64,000 nt of DNA from an uncultured Eubacterium sp. (GTDB lineage: Bacteria; Bacillota; Clostridia; Lachnospirales; Lachnospiraceae): assembly GCF_934295145.1 (NCBI RefSeq), contig NZ_CAKRAS010000004.1, positions 1-64,000 of the forward strand, given 5' to 3'. Below, in pieces: positions 33,301-42,492 of the stretch (its first letter is position 1; each line of letters starts with the position of its first letter). Under the pieces are notes generated by a model. It saw only the letters and a program-made list of their open reading frames with translations, was not told the origin of the DNA and searched no databases. Position numbers and translations under genes: made by a program.

Positions 33301-34804
33301 GAAAAGTGCTGGAGTAGAAATTTATGCATTAGGTATATTTGGCTCTGCAAATTCAAATGGATATATGAATAAGGCAACCGTAAAACGTATTGATGAATAT
33401 ATGGAAGGTATTGCATCTGGATCAGATAAATATATGACGGCTGACAGTGTTGGCAATTTATCAAGCTTATTTGATAGTATTACAAGCAACCTTGATGTTT
33501 CCGTTACAGCAACTATCACGGATGTAATTGACAGTCGCTTTGAACTTACTGCTGACCAGAAGAAAGCATTTGAAGCTAGAAACGATGTACAGGTTACTTA
33601 TAACTCTAATGGAACCACAACCGTAACATGGACAAATACAACCGTAAATAGCAAAACCGGAGATACACCAGGATGGCATGAAACCATTGAAATTAAAGCA
33701 AAAGATGATTTCATCGGTGGAAATATGATCCCTACAAATGGTCCTACTTCAGGAATTACGGTAGGTGACAATACAAAGTTATTCCCGCAGCCATCTGTGA
33801 ATGTGAAGCTGTTGACACCAAGTATTGGTGATAAGGAAATTACTTATTACAAGGGTGATACGATTGTGTCCAGTAAATTCTCCGGTGAACTGTTAGGAAC
33901 CTATAAAATGACAGAATTGGATCGACAAACAGCAGTAACAAAAGGTATTCCTCAGTTATCAGAAGAACAGCTCGGTAAATTAAAGAATGGCCAAGAAGTT
34001 GAAATTCCATATAGCTATACAAATTCAAATACAGATATTGAAGGTAAATTTGTATACGCGTATAGCAATACGAAGTATGAAGCAGAAGGTACAAAAGTTA
34101 ATCCTTTAGAAGATCATACCGCAACAAAAGTAGGACAGGATGTAGAGAAGTATGAACTGACAGTTACATTCGTGCCAAATACAGTTCCTGAACGAAAAGA
34201 CCTGTTAAAGGATACCGCAGTTCTTGAACCAAATACTGATGGAACCATCAGCGGAACAGTTGTTAGTGATGCATCCGCAACAGGTACATACAAAGTACAT
34301 GTTCTTGCACTTTGGGCGATTGTAAAACAGAGTACAAGTACAGATTCAGATGGAAATCATCCAATGTTGAGTGGCGCAGAATTTGATCTGTTGAAAGACT
34401 CTAAAGTTTGCTACACAGGAAAATCAAATTCAGATGGCTTCGTAGAATGGTATAAAAAAGATGGAAAGAAAGTCTCATTAAGTGAGATGGAAAAAGGCAC
34501 TTATACCCTTCGAGAAACATCAGCACCAGCAGGATACGCAAAGAGTGAAGTTCAGTGGACAATCGAGATAACTGATACTTCAGTAACAATTAAAGGTGCA
34601 AATGGAAATAATATAACACCTACTCAATTACAAAATACTGGAAATACATATGATGCATATGTATACGAAAACACTCCAGTATACGCACTTCCTTCAACCG
34701 GAGGAAAAGGAATCTTCTTGTATATGATCGGCGGAATGCTTCTTATGGGAGGCGCCGCATGGATCTTATACAAGAACAAATGCAAGGAGGTGCTGAAAAG
34801 ATAA
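30353..34804 (+). CDS. Sortase-anchored pilus tip adhesin (fibro-slime/PA14, CnaB, VWA)
   Basis: A 1483-residue surface protein. Signal peptide 1-28 (LALVLCMVLVLSTAITALA). A fibro-slime/PA14-like domain around residues 460-600 has FTGDDDLWVVLDAKK and VDLGGIHS. SpaA/CnaB domain 1 is near 610-715. A von Willebrand A domain follows from about 755 to 1060 with the metal site DQSTS (769). SpaA/CnaB domain 2 (about 1320-1435) has the isopeptide Glu in LRETSAPAGY. The sorting signal LPSTG at 1446 is followed by a membrane helix and a basic tail. This is the architecture of large tip adhesins in sortase pili. Ligand unknown. The DNA here is more AT-rich than its neighbours, which may reflect transfer or diversification. 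Confidence 0.9.
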   Translation: MKHTKKKRILALVLCMVLVLSTAITALAVEGEFYYVPKDTVELSREIMKDGASQGTLYATVPGGAFRSSADNANLQMDMQEETASSTVIEAVQKELEATGNTEYTVDQTVMGDISFWISTDDKAQIPEKAINFRFENTSLDTSKAMGFVYDRSNGTLTLYDLKEDTLQFEEDVKLEAETVVVGCFDVVEKTSEETQPENEDENVQTVSTSASGYSIRTSATDGVNITVQHYLLGNETAPLYKESITPLTISDEITNLGSLTNYEAVKVVEVNDGMASTNPISGKITLTTNKTYRVYYRAKTEATTGSVQMFDYQVNGQNGASINNASNYDVNSTETTRFASGIIKGNRDENKYDTTVKVGEKTIYINTWDKDSNNNTVNQDGDKAFGNGNATTGIISGVDYATGALKMNKNSSGQQMYEPGFFTTRDTKSGKQVLDGYTLQFSRTGDTYKMTQVNKPSGGGIAASSGDNFFPLDDIRNSYPDDANDNGRNDYFGMRYDIQFKIGDYLGDLKYKFTGDDDLWVVLDAKKKGGKVIVDLGGIHSALTKEVDIWKELFPNNPNKDRNSLTEDERNETHTLTVLYMERGAYASNCNMEFTLPNSTIITPSTVPTADLNLTKVNTSGKVISGAEFSVTNDSNQNDTWTVTSGTDGKLTFTGLKQGYIYTLSEVSVPSPYVRTTTPWKVKLEGNPLKAVLYDSTGATAQALDGDGTYHIVNDSQEDIVSRSVESDKTVSVENYDKRTYQIDLTASSKATQAVTTTTPYDIVLVLDQSTSMNQKFVEYTKFTGTMNEYGRTTYYVKTKSGIYQKLTAKSSGWPNYTYTWSYTDSYTNKTVTVDTNTTDIYVANNSSTTKLEALQTAAEQFVSNVAEKNADCRVGIVTFADSGNIKTITNNKYTLAKVGSSKDSIDSVIDNLRASGNTIPATGLNTAKSIFDDSSKWESVEQNTGRKQMVVFLTDGVPAPGGTDDFNEAYATAGVTSATALKSAGVEIYALGIFGSANSNGYMNKATVKRIDEYMEGIASGSDKYMTADSVGNLSSLFDSITSNLDVSVTATITDVIDSRFELTADQKKAFEARNDVQVTYNSNGTTTVTWTNTTVNSKTGDTPGWHETIEIKAKDDFIGGNMIPTNGPTSGITVGDNTKLFPQPSVNVKLLTPSIGDKEITYYKGDTIVSSKFSGELLGTYKMTELDRQTAVTKGIPQLSEEQLGKLKNGQEVEIPYSYTNSNTDIEGKFVYAYSNTKYEAEGTKVNPLEDHTATKVGQDVEKYELTVTFVPNTVPERKDLLKDTAVLEPNTDGTISGTVVSDASATGTYKVHVLALWAIVKQSTSTDSDGNHPMLSGAEFDLLKDSKVCYTGKSNSDGFVEWYKKDGKKVSLSEMEKGTYTLRETSAPAGYAKSEVQWTIEITDTSVTIKGANGNNITPTQLQNTGNTYDAYVYENTPVYALPSTGGKGIFLYMIGGMLLMGGAAWILYKNKCKEVLKR

Positions 34805-34924
34805 AAATAACTGATTTAGCTTTTCAGCGGCCTACCGCCGCTACAACAACTAATTAATTTAACTATCTTCCCGGAACGGGACAAGATAAACGGGCAGAGC
34901 CCTAAAAGAAAAGGAGACAACGAG

Positions 34925-36373
34925 ATGAAAAAGATGAAAAAATTCTTCGCAGTGATTTTATCACTCGCAATGGTACTTGGAATGAGTATGACTGCTTTTG
35001 CAGCAGATAGTAAAGTTGCTATTAAGCTTAAAGGATTAGATGATGCAACTACTGTAAAGATTTTGCAGATTATTGAGCCAAATAAAGGTACAACATCTGG
35101 CTGGGCTTTTAAAAATGGTGCTGGTGCAAAATATGCGGAAGCATATAGTGTAGAAGATACTGACGCTAATGAACAGGCTATTATTTGGGGATTAATTAAA
35201 TATAAAACACCGAGTGTAACACTTCCGAGTGGTGTTACTGCGATTGATGCCGATGCAACAAAAATTGCTACTGCCCTTCAGAAAGTAGAGAGTTTATCAG
35301 GATTTTCTAATACAGATTCAAAGACTTCTACAGAAGTAAGTGTTGCTGGTGTATACGCAATTAAAGCTACTGGTGAGAATTATACTTATAAGACAATGTC
35401 AGCGTATGTTGGATTTGGCGGTGTGGACAATACAAAGTATCCGGAATTAACAGGAACAGAAGTAGATGCTAAAAAATCTCCGGCAACTGTAGTAAAAACA
35501 ACAAAAGATGCTGATAACGCAGTTGCAATTGGAGATATTGTAACATACGAAATCGAAACATATGTTCCAGTTATCGATCCTACAAAAACTGAAAACAGAA
35601 CATTTACAGTTACAGATACAATCACAGGTGCAGACTATTATTTAACAGGTGACGGTGCTATTAAAAAAGTTACTGTTGATGGTACTGACAGAACAAGCGA
35701 GTTCGATATTGTACCAAATGGAACTACATTTACGGTAAACTTTAATTCATTAGTTCAGTCTTTATCTAATGAGAATGCTGGAAAGAAAATTGTTATTACA
35801 TATACTGCTAAAGTAACTGCTGTTTCGGTTGATAATAAGGCAAATGTAAATTCTACAGACAAAAAAATAAATGGAAATACAGTAAAACTGTATACAGGTT
35901 CTATTGAATTAACAAAAGTAGATGCAAAACATACAGATAAAGGATTAGCAGGTGCTACATTTAATGTATTTAAGGATGGTGGAGTGACTCCATTAAAATT
36001 CACAAAAGATACTACTGATGGAGCATATAAATATGATCCAGAAAACGGTAGTGCAGATATTGTTACAGCAGATGGTGGTAAATTAGTAGTAAAAGGTCTG
36101 GACAAGGGAAGTTATCATTTTGAAGAGACTGTTGCTCCAGATGGATATTCTATCAATACAGATGGATTAACTGTTACATTGACATATGATGGAGATAAAG
36201 CAACAGCTAATTTCGAGAGTAAAGGTGAAAATAATGTAGTTAAAGATAGTACTCTTAATTCACTTCCTGCAACAGGTGGTATCGGTACTACAATCTTCAC
36301 AATCGCTGGTTGCGCAATCATGATCGCAGCAGCAGGTTTCTTCTTCGCAAGCCGCAAGAAAGCAAACAGATAA
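34925..36373 (+). CDS. Major pilus backbone protein
   Basis: A 482-residue pilin with signal peptide (FFAVILSLAMVLGMSMTAFA), a SpaA-like N-terminal domain, a middle D2-type domain with the isopeptide-type strand EIGDIVTYEIETYVPV-like pattern (about 205-225), and a C-terminal CnaB domain (about 325-430) with Glu in YHFEETVAPDGY. LPATG at 447 is the sorting signal. Lysines in EVDAKKSP could be the polymerisation site used by the class C sortases, by position only. The 120-base gap from the adhesin contains a small AGCGGC/GCCGCT hairpin, and AAGGAGA precedes the start, so separate translation at a high level is likely. Confidence 0.88.
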   Translation: MKKMKKFFAVILSLAMVLGMSMTAFAADSKVAIKLKGLDDATTVKILQIIEPNKGTTSGWAFKNGAGAKYAEAYSVEDTDANEQAIIWGLIKYKTPSVTLPSGVTAIDADATKIATALQKVESLSGFSNTDSKTSTEVSVAGVYAIKATGENYTYKTMSAYVGFGGVDNTKYPELTGTEVDAKKSPATVVKTTKDADNAVAIGDIVTYEIETYVPVIDPTKTENRTFTVTDTITGADYYLTGDGAIKKVTVDGTDRTSEFDIVPNGTTFTVNFNSLVQSLSNENAGKKIVITYTAKVTAVSVDNKANVNSTDKKINGNTVKLYTGSIELTKVDAKHTDKGLAGATFNVFKDGGVTPLKFTKDTTDGAYKYDPENGSADIVTADGGKLVVKGLDKGSYHFEETVAPDGYSINTDGLTVTLTYDGDKATANFESKGENNVVKDSTLNSLPATGGIGTTIFTIAGCAIMIAAAGFFFASRKKANR

Positions 36374-36410
36374 TCAAACCCAATAAGTAAAATTATTGAG
36401 TGAACCATAG

Positions 36411-36437
36411 AATCGGGGGCGATAGCCGCCCCCGATT
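36411..36437 (+). terminator. GC hairpin after the pilin gene, without T-run
   Basis: AATCGGGGGC pairs perfectly with GCCCCCGATT around GATAGCC. With no T-run it is more likely an mRNA-stabilising hairpin or weak attenuator that keeps pilin message above sortase message. Confidence 0.65.
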
Positions 36438-36483
36438 AATTCAAAGAGATAAAATTTGAACTACAACAACAAGGAGAGCCCGG

Positions 36484-37359
36484 ATGAAAAAGAAAGTCAA
36501 TAAGTTATTCGTTATTATCATATTTTTAGCCGGTTTGTCCTTATTGCTGTACCCATTGGTAGCAAATCAGTGGAACAATCACAGACAGAAGCAGTTGATC
36601 AGCAATTACGAAAACTCGATTGAAGATCAGACCGCAGCAGGAACCATTGATTACGAAGCGGCCATGGCGCAGGCGCAGGCATACAACGATGCGTTGCTTC
36701 CAAGTATTTTGCCAGACTCTTTCGCAGTGGCAGCGGCCAGTGAGGAAGATGCAACCTATGAAAGCTGTCTGAATCTGGCAGGAGATGGCATGATGGGAAT
36801 TGTAGAGATTCCAAAGATCGCCATTAAACTTCCAATTTATCATGGAACCAGTGATGAAGTGCTACAGAAAGCGGCAGGACATCTGGAAGGAAGTTCACTT
36901 CCAATTGGCGGCGAGAGCACACATGCAGTTATTTCCGCACACCGTGGATTACCGAGTGCATCACTTTTTACCGATCTGGACCAGATGGAGATCGGAGATC
37001 ATTTCCTGATCCATGTGCTGGATGAAACTCTTTGTTACGAAGTGGATGATGTTTCCGTGGTAGAGCCGGAGGACACAGCAAAACTTGCCGTAGTAGATGG
37101 CGAGGATCTGGTGACACTGCTGACCTGTACACCTTATGGTGTAAACACACAGAGACTTCTGGTACAGGGACACAGAGTACCGTATGAGGAGCAGGCAGTA
37201 GCGGATGAGAAGACACCGCTCAGTGGAATCAGTTTACATACAAATTATTTGCTTTGGGTAATTGTCGGAATGGTAGTTACCGGAGTATTTATCCTTATAT
37301 TATTTATCAGAGAGAAGAGACTGCGTAAGAAAGCAGAAGAGACAACGAAGGAATCCTGA
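36484..37359 (+). CDS. srtC: Class C sortase 1
   Basis: A 291-residue membrane transpeptidase that polymerises pilins. An N-terminal membrane helix (VIIIFLAGLSLLLYPLVANQW) is followed by the catalytic barrel: MGIVEIPKIAIKLPIYHGTS, GESTHAVISAHRGLP (catalytic His, about 157), LLTCTPYGVNTQRLLVQGHR (catalytic Cys and Arg, about 218-233), and a C-terminal helix near 250-275, typical of class C. A DPF/W lid motif is not evident; LLPSILPDSF sits in that region. It is two bases from the next sortase gene. Confidence 0.93.
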   Translation: MKKKVNKLFVIIIFLAGLSLLLYPLVANQWNNHRQKQLISNYENSIEDQTAAGTIDYEAAMAQAQAYNDALLPSILPDSFAVAAASEEDATYESCLNLAGDGMMGIVEIPKIAIKLPIYHGTSDEVLQKAAGHLEGSSLPIGGESTHAVISAHRGLPSASLFTDLDQMEIGDHFLIHVLDETLCYEVDDVSVVEPEDTAKLAVVDGEDLVTLLTCTPYGVNTQRLLVQGHRVPYEEQAVADEKTPLSGISLHTNYLLWVIVGMVVTGVFILILFIREKRLRKKAEETTKES

Positions 37360-37361
37360 GG

Positions 37362-38270
37362 ATGAAAGAGCAAGAAAATGAAAAAAAGCCTGTGAAGAAG
37401 AAAAAAGGAAAGCTGGCGCCGGTTTTATTTGGACTCCTGTTTCTGATTGGATTCGGAGTCCTGGCTTATCCGACGATTTCCAACCAGTGGAACACGTATC
37501 GACAGAGTCAGCTGATCAGCAGCTATAATAATGAAATAGAAGAAATGACACCGGAGGATTTTTCCGAGGAGTGGCAGAAAGCAGAAGATTTCAATGCTAC
37601 GATCACACACAATAACCTGTATGGGGATGTGTTTGGAGAAGACGACGGAGATTTGAAAAATACCGATTACTGGAAAGTACTGAATGTGGCAGATGATGGA
37701 GTCATGGGTTATCTGTCCATTCCAAAGATCAACATCAAACTGGCGATTTATCATGGCACAGCAGATGATGTATTGCAGACAGGTGTCGGACATCTCAATG
37801 GTACCAAACTTCCAATCGGAGGCGAGAGTACACACAGCATACTGGCAGCACACAGAGGGTTGCCAAGTGCAAAACTATTTACTGATATCGACCAGCTGGA
37901 GGCTGGAGATAAATTTTACATCCATGTCCTGGATGAGGTACTTGCCTATCAGGTAGATCAGATTTTACCGATGGTGGACAAGGATGACCATGAGACACTG
38001 GAAGATGCATTGAAAATTGAGGATGGTAAGGATCAGGTGACATTGTTTACCTGCACACCATATGGTGTAAACTCTCATCGTTTACTTGTAAGAGGAACGA
38101 GAGTGCCGTATAATGGAGAAGAGGATGTATCAGCAGAGACAGTGACAGATACTATGTTGCATGCAATTCAGAACTACTACATGCTGTATCTGATTCTTGG
38201 AATTGCGATCACAATTTTGATCATCCTTATCATGAAAATAGTATCAGGAAGAAAGCAGCGTAAGTCATAA
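37362..38270 (+). CDS. srtC: Class C sortase 2
   Basis: A 302-residue paralogue of the preceding sortase with the same layout: membrane helix PVLFGLLFLIGFGVLAYPTISNQW-like region (about 20-42), MGYLSIPKINIKLAIYHGTA, STHSILAAHRGLP (His), LFTCTPYGVNSHRLLVRGTR (Cys/Arg) and a C-terminal helix with a basic tail. Two class C enzymes in tandem commonly divide backbone polymerisation and minor pilin attachment. It follows the first with only two bases between, so they are translationally coupled. Confidence 0.93.
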   Translation: MKEQENEKKPVKKKKGKLAPVLFGLLFLIGFGVLAYPTISNQWNTYRQSQLISSYNNEIEEMTPEDFSEEWQKAEDFNATITHNNLYGDVFGEDDGDLKNTDYWKVLNVADDGVMGYLSIPKINIKLAIYHGTADDVLQTGVGHLNGTKLPIGGESTHSILAAHRGLPSAKLFTDIDQLEAGDKFYIHVLDEVLAYQVDQILPMVDKDDHETLEDALKIEDGKDQVTLFTCTPYGVNSHRLLVRGTRVPYNGEEDVSAETVTDTMLHAIQNYYMLYLILGIAITILIILIMKIVSGRKQRKS

Positions 38271-38299
38271 ACAGACATCTTGAAGGAGGAGACGAGGCG

Positions 38300-39298
38300 A
38301 TGATGAGAAAAAGAGTAAAAGAAGGAAGTGCCATTTTCCTGGCTCTGGCGGTGGCGTTTTCCGTATTTGCTTTGCCGGGCGTATGGGCAGCGAATGCAAT
38401 ACAGGTGGACAGGACAGATTGCTCCGTAGAATTTTCTGTCGGAAGTGATTATACAGAGCTGCAGAAATCAGATGTGACAGTTGATTTATACAAAGTTGCT
38501 TCTGTGGACAAATCCGGTGAGTATACCGTAGTCAAAGATTTCAAGGGGCTGGATGTAAGTGGACTGAACATCGAGGACAAAGACGGATCCGCAGCGGAAT
38601 GGGCGAAACGTGCTGAGACGGCAGCTCAGATGGCGAAAGCAGGCAGCATTACACCGAAGAAAGTTGTGACAAAAAATGGTATGGTGACAGCCAGCAAACT
38701 GGAGACAGGTCTCTACCTGATCTGTCCGGAGCAGGTTGTGACAGATAATTATACTTATACATTTGCACCATCCATGGTTTCTCTGCCGAATAACTATTAT
38801 GGAAATGGTGGCAGCGACACATGGGTGTACAATCTGACTGGAGAAAACGGCATTACATTAAAACCGGAACAGCATGAGCGGTTTGGTGATCTCGTGATCA
38901 ACAAGACACTGACTGCATTGAATGCAACCTCCGGAGACAAAGCAACCTTTGTTTTCCAGATTGATATCACAAAAGCGGACGGAACAACGGAGAGTAAAGT
39001 GGAAGCTCTTACCTTTGATGCGGCAGGTAAACAGTCCGCAAAGATCACCGGTTTACCGGCGGGCGCCCAGGTGAAAGTGACAGAGGTTTACAGCGGAGCT
39101 TCTTACGAACTGACATCCACGAACGGAGTTCAGACAACAATTACAGCAAATGATGAGTACAGCGCAGCTGACGCACCGACTGCAGAAGTATCCTTTATCA
39201 ACGAGACAGACGGACGTACAAATGGCGGATACGGTGTAGTCAACCATTTTGAATTAGATGAAAATGGTCAGTATCAGTATATTGCTCAGGAAAAGTAA
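38300..39298 (+). CDS. Secreted minor pilin-like protein without LPXTG
   Basis: 332 residues with signal peptide (AIFLALAVAFSVFALPGVWA). Residues 35-190 resemble the N-terminal domain of SpaA/SpaH pilins (VTVDLYKVASVDKSGEYTV, METGLYLICPE-like SKLETGLYLICPEQ). Residues 200-310 form a DUF5979/CnaB-like domain (DLVINKTLTALNATSGDKAT). There is no sorting motif or C-terminal membrane helix, so it may be released or attached by another route. GGAGGAG precedes ATGATG; the second ATG at 38303 is also possible. The base composition is more GC-rich than in the adhesin and pilin. Confidence 0.75.
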   Translation: MMRKRVKEGSAIFLALAVAFSVFALPGVWAANAIQVDRTDCSVEFSVGSDYTELQKSDVTVDLYKVASVDKSGEYTVVKDFKGLDVSGLNIEDKDGSAAEWAKRAETAAQMAKAGSITPKKVVTKNGMVTASKLETGLYLICPEQVVTDNYTYTFAPSMVSLPNNYYGNGGSDTWVYNLTGENGITLKPEQHERFGDLVINKTLTALNATSGDKATFVFQIDITKADGTTESKVEALTFDAAGKQSAKITGLPAGAQVKVTEVYSGASYELTSTNGVQTTITANDEYSAADAPTAEVSFINETDGRTNGGYGVVNHFELDENGQYQYIAQEK

Positions 39299-39313
39299 AA
39301 GGAGGGATGCCAA

Positions 39314-39826
39314 ATGAGAAAGCTACATAAAACACCATTGGTTCTGGCAGCTGCAGCAATCGCTCTCACCGGCTCCCTGACCGTGGGAAGTGCAATGGCG
39401 TATTTCACGACATATGCCACAGCCCAGGGTGGTGTCAAAATGAACATGGGATTTACACAGACAGTCCCGAAGGAAGAAGTCGATGAAAACGGCAAGCATG
39501 TAACCATCCAGAATACCGGCGATTATGACTGCTTCGTCAGAGTGAAAGCATTTGCTCCGGTGGATTTAAGTTATAAAGCCCCGGATGGCGGCTGGACAGC
39601 CGGTGAAGACGGTTACTGGTATTACAATGAGGTACTTCCGGCAGGGCAGACTACCGCAAAGGAGCTGAATGTAAGTTATACATTCCCGGCCGGGGATGAT
39701 AAAGCTTCTGAGTTCAACGTAGTTGTTATCCAGGAGTGTACACCGGTTCTGTATGATGCAGATGGAAATGCGTATGCAGACTGGAACAAAGTAGTGACAG
39801 CAGACAGTGACGAGACACAGGAGTAG
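39314..39826 (+). CDS. SipW-dependent TasA-like protein 1
   Basis: 170 residues. The signal region LVLAAAAIALTGSLTVGSAM followed by AYFTTYATAQG is the type cleaved by SipW-class signal peptidases (AYFT/D after the site), as in TasA and CalY (camelysin). The body is a beta-rich domain with IQNTGDYDCFVRVKAFAP, matching the surface-fibre fold. Probably an exported fibre or biofilm matrix subunit. AAAAGGAGG precedes the ATG, and a sipW gene lies 3.7 kb downstream in the same locus. Confidence 0.8.
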   Translation: MRKLHKTPLVLAAAAIALTGSLTVGSAMAYFTTYATAQGGVKMNMGFTQTVPKEEVDENGKHVTIQNTGDYDCFVRVKAFAPVDLSYKAPDGGWTAGEDGYWYYNEVLPAGQTTAKELNVSYTFPAGDDKASEFNVVVIQECTPVLYDADGNAYADWNKVVTADSDETQE

Positions 39827-39833
39827 GAGGTAC

Positions 39834-40592
39834 ATGAAAATGAAAAGAAAGAAAAAACGTTCATTTCCAAAAGTAACAGTCCTTCTTCTGGCGGCATCCG
39901 CAGTGCTTCTGGTTGGAAGCGGCGTTGGAAGCGCAAGGGCTGCACTGACATATTACAGTGAGAATTATTCCGTACAGATGAATATGCAGAGTATCGGTGT
40001 ATCTCTGGTAGAAAATGACCAGGTGGTCAGCAGCAGAGATTACGCGGATGCGGATAAGTGGGAAGGAACCACAGAAGGTTCTCTGCTGAGCAATCTGCTT
40101 GGCGAGGACGAGAAGTTTACACCGGGTAAGAAATATGACGAAGCCATCAGCGTAACGAACAGCGGAAATATTGATACATTTGTACGTGTGACGATTACAA
40201 AAAGCTGGCAGGATGCAAATGGTGGCAAGAATACGTCACTGGATCCGCAGTTGATCGAGTTAAATTATCTGACCGATAACGGCTGGGTGATCGCAGAAGA
40301 TCAGTCCACCACAGAGCGTACGGTTCTGTACTATACAAAGGCACTGCCAGTGGGAGAGTCCACACCGGCATTGTCTGATACACTCAGAATCAATGAATCC
40401 ATCGCTTCTGAAGTGAACAAGACAGTAAAAGACAACACGATCACTTATACTTATAAATATGACGGTTATACCTTCCATCTGGATGCAGAGGTTGACGCAG
40501 TTCAGACACATAATGCAAAAGACGCGATCAAGAGTGCCTGGGGTGTGGATGTCAATGTGACAGAGGATGAGACCGGATTGAGTCTGCAGTAA
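39834..40592 (+). CDS. SipW-dependent TasA-like protein 2
   Basis: 252 residues from ATG 39834 (TAGGAGGT just before). A basic start is followed by VTVLLLAASAVLLVGSGVGS and the ARAALTYYSENY segment, a SipW-type signal. The body carries ISVTNSGNIDTFVRVTITKSW, the same fold element as in the previous protein, so the two are likely paralogous fibre subunits. It begins 7 bases after its neighbour's stop. The ORF can be read from 39807, but that overlaps the upstream gene and has no ribosome site. Confidence 0.8.
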   Translation: MKMKRKKKRSFPKVTVLLLAASAVLLVGSGVGSARAALTYYSENYSVQMNMQSIGVSLVENDQVVSSRDYADADKWEGTTEGSLLSNLLGEDEKFTPGKKYDEAISVTNSGNIDTFVRVTITKSWQDANGGKNTSLDPQLIELNYLTDNGWVIAEDQSTTERTVLYYTKALPVGESTPALSDTLRINESIASEVNKTVKDNTITYTYKYDGYTFHLDAEVDAVQTHNAKDAIKSAWGVDVNVTEDETGLSLQ

Positions 40593-40606
40593 GGAGGTAC
40601 AGAAGG

Positions 40607-41407
40607 ATGAAAAAGAAAATTTTGTGCCTTGTGCTGACACTTGCACTGACAGCAGGCATGGCAACAACTGCATTTGCAAGAGATTATCAGGGCGCTGACG
40701 GCTGGAATGTCACATTCGATGGCAGCAAGATGAGCAGTAATTTTCAGGATTCTGATGTGACGGATGAGATGGAAAATATCCAGCCGGGTGACAGCATCGA
40801 ACTGAAGGTAGAAGTAACCAATTCCGACAGTGGCAGGACAGACTGGTACATGACAAATGAAGTGATCCAGACACTGGAGGATGCACAGGCGACTGCTGAG
40901 GGTGGCGGATATACTTATCGTCTGACCTACGTAGGAGCTGATAATACAGAAAACGTACTCTACGACAGCACAACTGTTGGTGGTGAGGGTGAATCCCAGT
41001 CTGGTGAAGGTTTGAAGCAGGTAGATAATTCCACGCAGGATTATTTTTACCTTGGCAGACTTGCTTCCGGCGAGAGCGGAACGGTACATCTGACGGTTGG
41101 TGTTGACGGCGAGACACAGGGTAATGGTTATCAGCTGACTCTGGCAAAGCTGCGGATGAATTTCGCAACAGAGAAAGTGACAGAAGCAACAACTACCATC
41201 AAAGAGAACAAAGTCGAGAAGAAAGTTCCGGGAAAAGATAATGTCATTACATTGACAAAACGCGTAAAGACCGGTGATACAAATCTGATGCTCAGATATT
41301 GTGCCATTGCTCTGTCAGCCGGTATCGTGTGTCTGTTCCTTGCAATTTTCTCTATGAAACGCAGAAAGAAAGAAGCTTCTGCCACACACAGGAAAGGAGA
41401 GATGTAA
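40607..41407 (+). CDS. Membrane-anchored surface protein with VKTGD signal
   Basis: 266 residues: signal peptide (ILCLVLTLALTAGMATTAFA), an extracellular beta-rich domain (about 25-195) and a C-terminal VKTGDTN motif at about 224, followed by a hydrophobic helix (LRYCAIALSAGIVCLFLAIF) and a basic tail RRKKE. The KTGD plus helix plus positive tail layout resembles variant sortase sorting signals of Lachnospiraceae. A candidate base anchor for the TasA-like fibre. No family name recognised. Confidence 0.7.
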   Translation: MKKKILCLVLTLALTAGMATTAFARDYQGADGWNVTFDGSKMSSNFQDSDVTDEMENIQPGDSIELKVEVTNSDSGRTDWYMTNEVIQTLEDAQATAEGGGYTYRLTYVGADNTENVLYDSTTVGGEGESQSGEGLKQVDNSTQDYFYLGRLASGESGTVHLTVGVDGETQGNGYQLTLAKLRMNFATEKVTEATTTIKENKVEKKVPGKDNVITLTKRVKTGDTNLMLRYCAIALSAGIVCLFLAIFSMKRRKKEASATHRKGEM

Positions 41408-41408
41408 G

Positions 41409-42413
41409 ATGTTCCGATTCAAAAAATTACTCGTATCTCTTCTGAGTGTGACTGTGATTGGAGTTATGGCTCCGGCAGTGACAGCCATGGCAGCTCCGAC
41501 GACACCGTATACTTATAAAGTGACGTTATCTGCGGGAAATAAGGGAACCATCGACGGTCAGCAGAAAGTGGAAGAAGCGAATCTGAAAGCAGGTTCTACC
41601 ATTTCTTTTGATCTGAACGATATTCAGGTGACAGATGAAAAGTATTATGTAAAAGGAATCCGCCTGAGCGGACGTGACAATGCGGAAGCACTGGCAGCTC
41701 CGGCATTCACTGTAGATGGCGATGCTGATTATGTGGTTGCATATGGTATCAAAGGTGAGCAGGTGGCATACACCGTAGAGTACAAAGATGCAGATGACAA
41801 TGAATTGGCAGAAAGCCAGACATTTTATGGAAATATCGGTGATAAACCGGTAGTAGCGTATCGCTACATTGAAAATTATGTACCGCAGGCACTGGCTCTG
41901 ACCAAAACTTTGAGCAAGAATGCAGCAGAGAATGTATTTACATTTACTTACAAACCAGGTGAGACCAATCAGGTGATTGAGACAACCACAACCATCACAA
42001 CCGTTGTTCCGGGCAATACGGTTTACAATACTGTGACTGTACCGGCTGGTACGACAGGAACAACAGGAACAACCGGTGGAAACGCTAACGGCACAAACGC
42101 AGGTGGTACCAATGCAAACGGTACGAATGCAAATGGCACAAATGCGGATGACACGACCACACCGGGCGAAGGCACAGATGCGAACGGTGGTCAGGATGCA
42201 GATCAGGACAATACAACAGAAAGCCCTGATGAAGAGACACCGAAGGATCTGGTAGATCTGGATGACGAAGACACACCGACAGGTAATATTGATGCCGATA
42301 AGTCAGAAGGCGTAAAGACAATGAAGTTCAGTCTTGCAATCATCGTTGCAGCGGTAGCTGCTCTGATCGCACTGATCGTGGCTCTGAGACGTCGTTCAAA
42401 AGAGAATAAATAA
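41409..42413 (+). CDS. MucBP-domain cell-surface protein
   Basis: 334 residues: signal peptide (LLVSLLSVTVIGVMAPAVTAMA), then an unassigned domain, then a MucBP-like repeat (VAYTVEYKDADDNELAESQT, about 118-170). A Thr/Gly/Asn-rich low-complexity stretch with GTNAN repeats (about 215-250) and an acidic stalk follow. The end reads DTPTGN, then a helix (MKFSLAIIVAAVAALIALIVAL) and RRRSKENK, which is LPXTG-like in layout. It may bind mucin or polysaccharide. It starts one base after the previous stop and ends the pilus/fibre transcript. Confidence 0.75.
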   Translation: MFRFKKLLVSLLSVTVIGVMAPAVTAMAAPTTPYTYKVTLSAGNKGTIDGQQKVEEANLKAGSTISFDLNDIQVTDEKYYVKGIRLSGRDNAEALAAPAFTVDGDADYVVAYGIKGEQVAYTVEYKDADDNELAESQTFYGNIGDKPVVAYRYIENYVPQALALTKTLSKNAAENVFTFTYKPGETNQVIETTTTITTVVPGNTVYNTVTVPAGTTGTTGTTGGNANGTNAGGTNANGTNANGTNADDTTTPGEGTDANGGQDADQDNTTESPDEETPKDLVDLDDEDTPTGNIDADKSEGVKTMKFSLAIIVAAVAALIALIVALRRRSKENK

Positions 42414-42453
42414 GATAGACACAATATTTCATTCATCTATAAGAGGAATGATG

Positions 42454-42485
42454 CTCCCCGGGGCTTTTGGCTCCGGGGAGTTTTT
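42454..42485 (+). terminator. Terminator of the pilus/fibre operon
   Basis: CTCCCCGG pairs with CCGGGGAG across a GGCTTTTGGCT loop, followed by TTTTT. This separates the surface-protein genes from the MNT-HEPN-sipW unit. Confidence 0.92.
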
Positions 42486-42492
42486 GCATGTA

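Noticed and set aside
42085..42165. Short tandem DNA repeat encoding Gly-Thr-Asn-Ala
   Set aside because: It is the low-complexity stalk of the MucBP surface protein and keeps frame; not a separate repeat feature.
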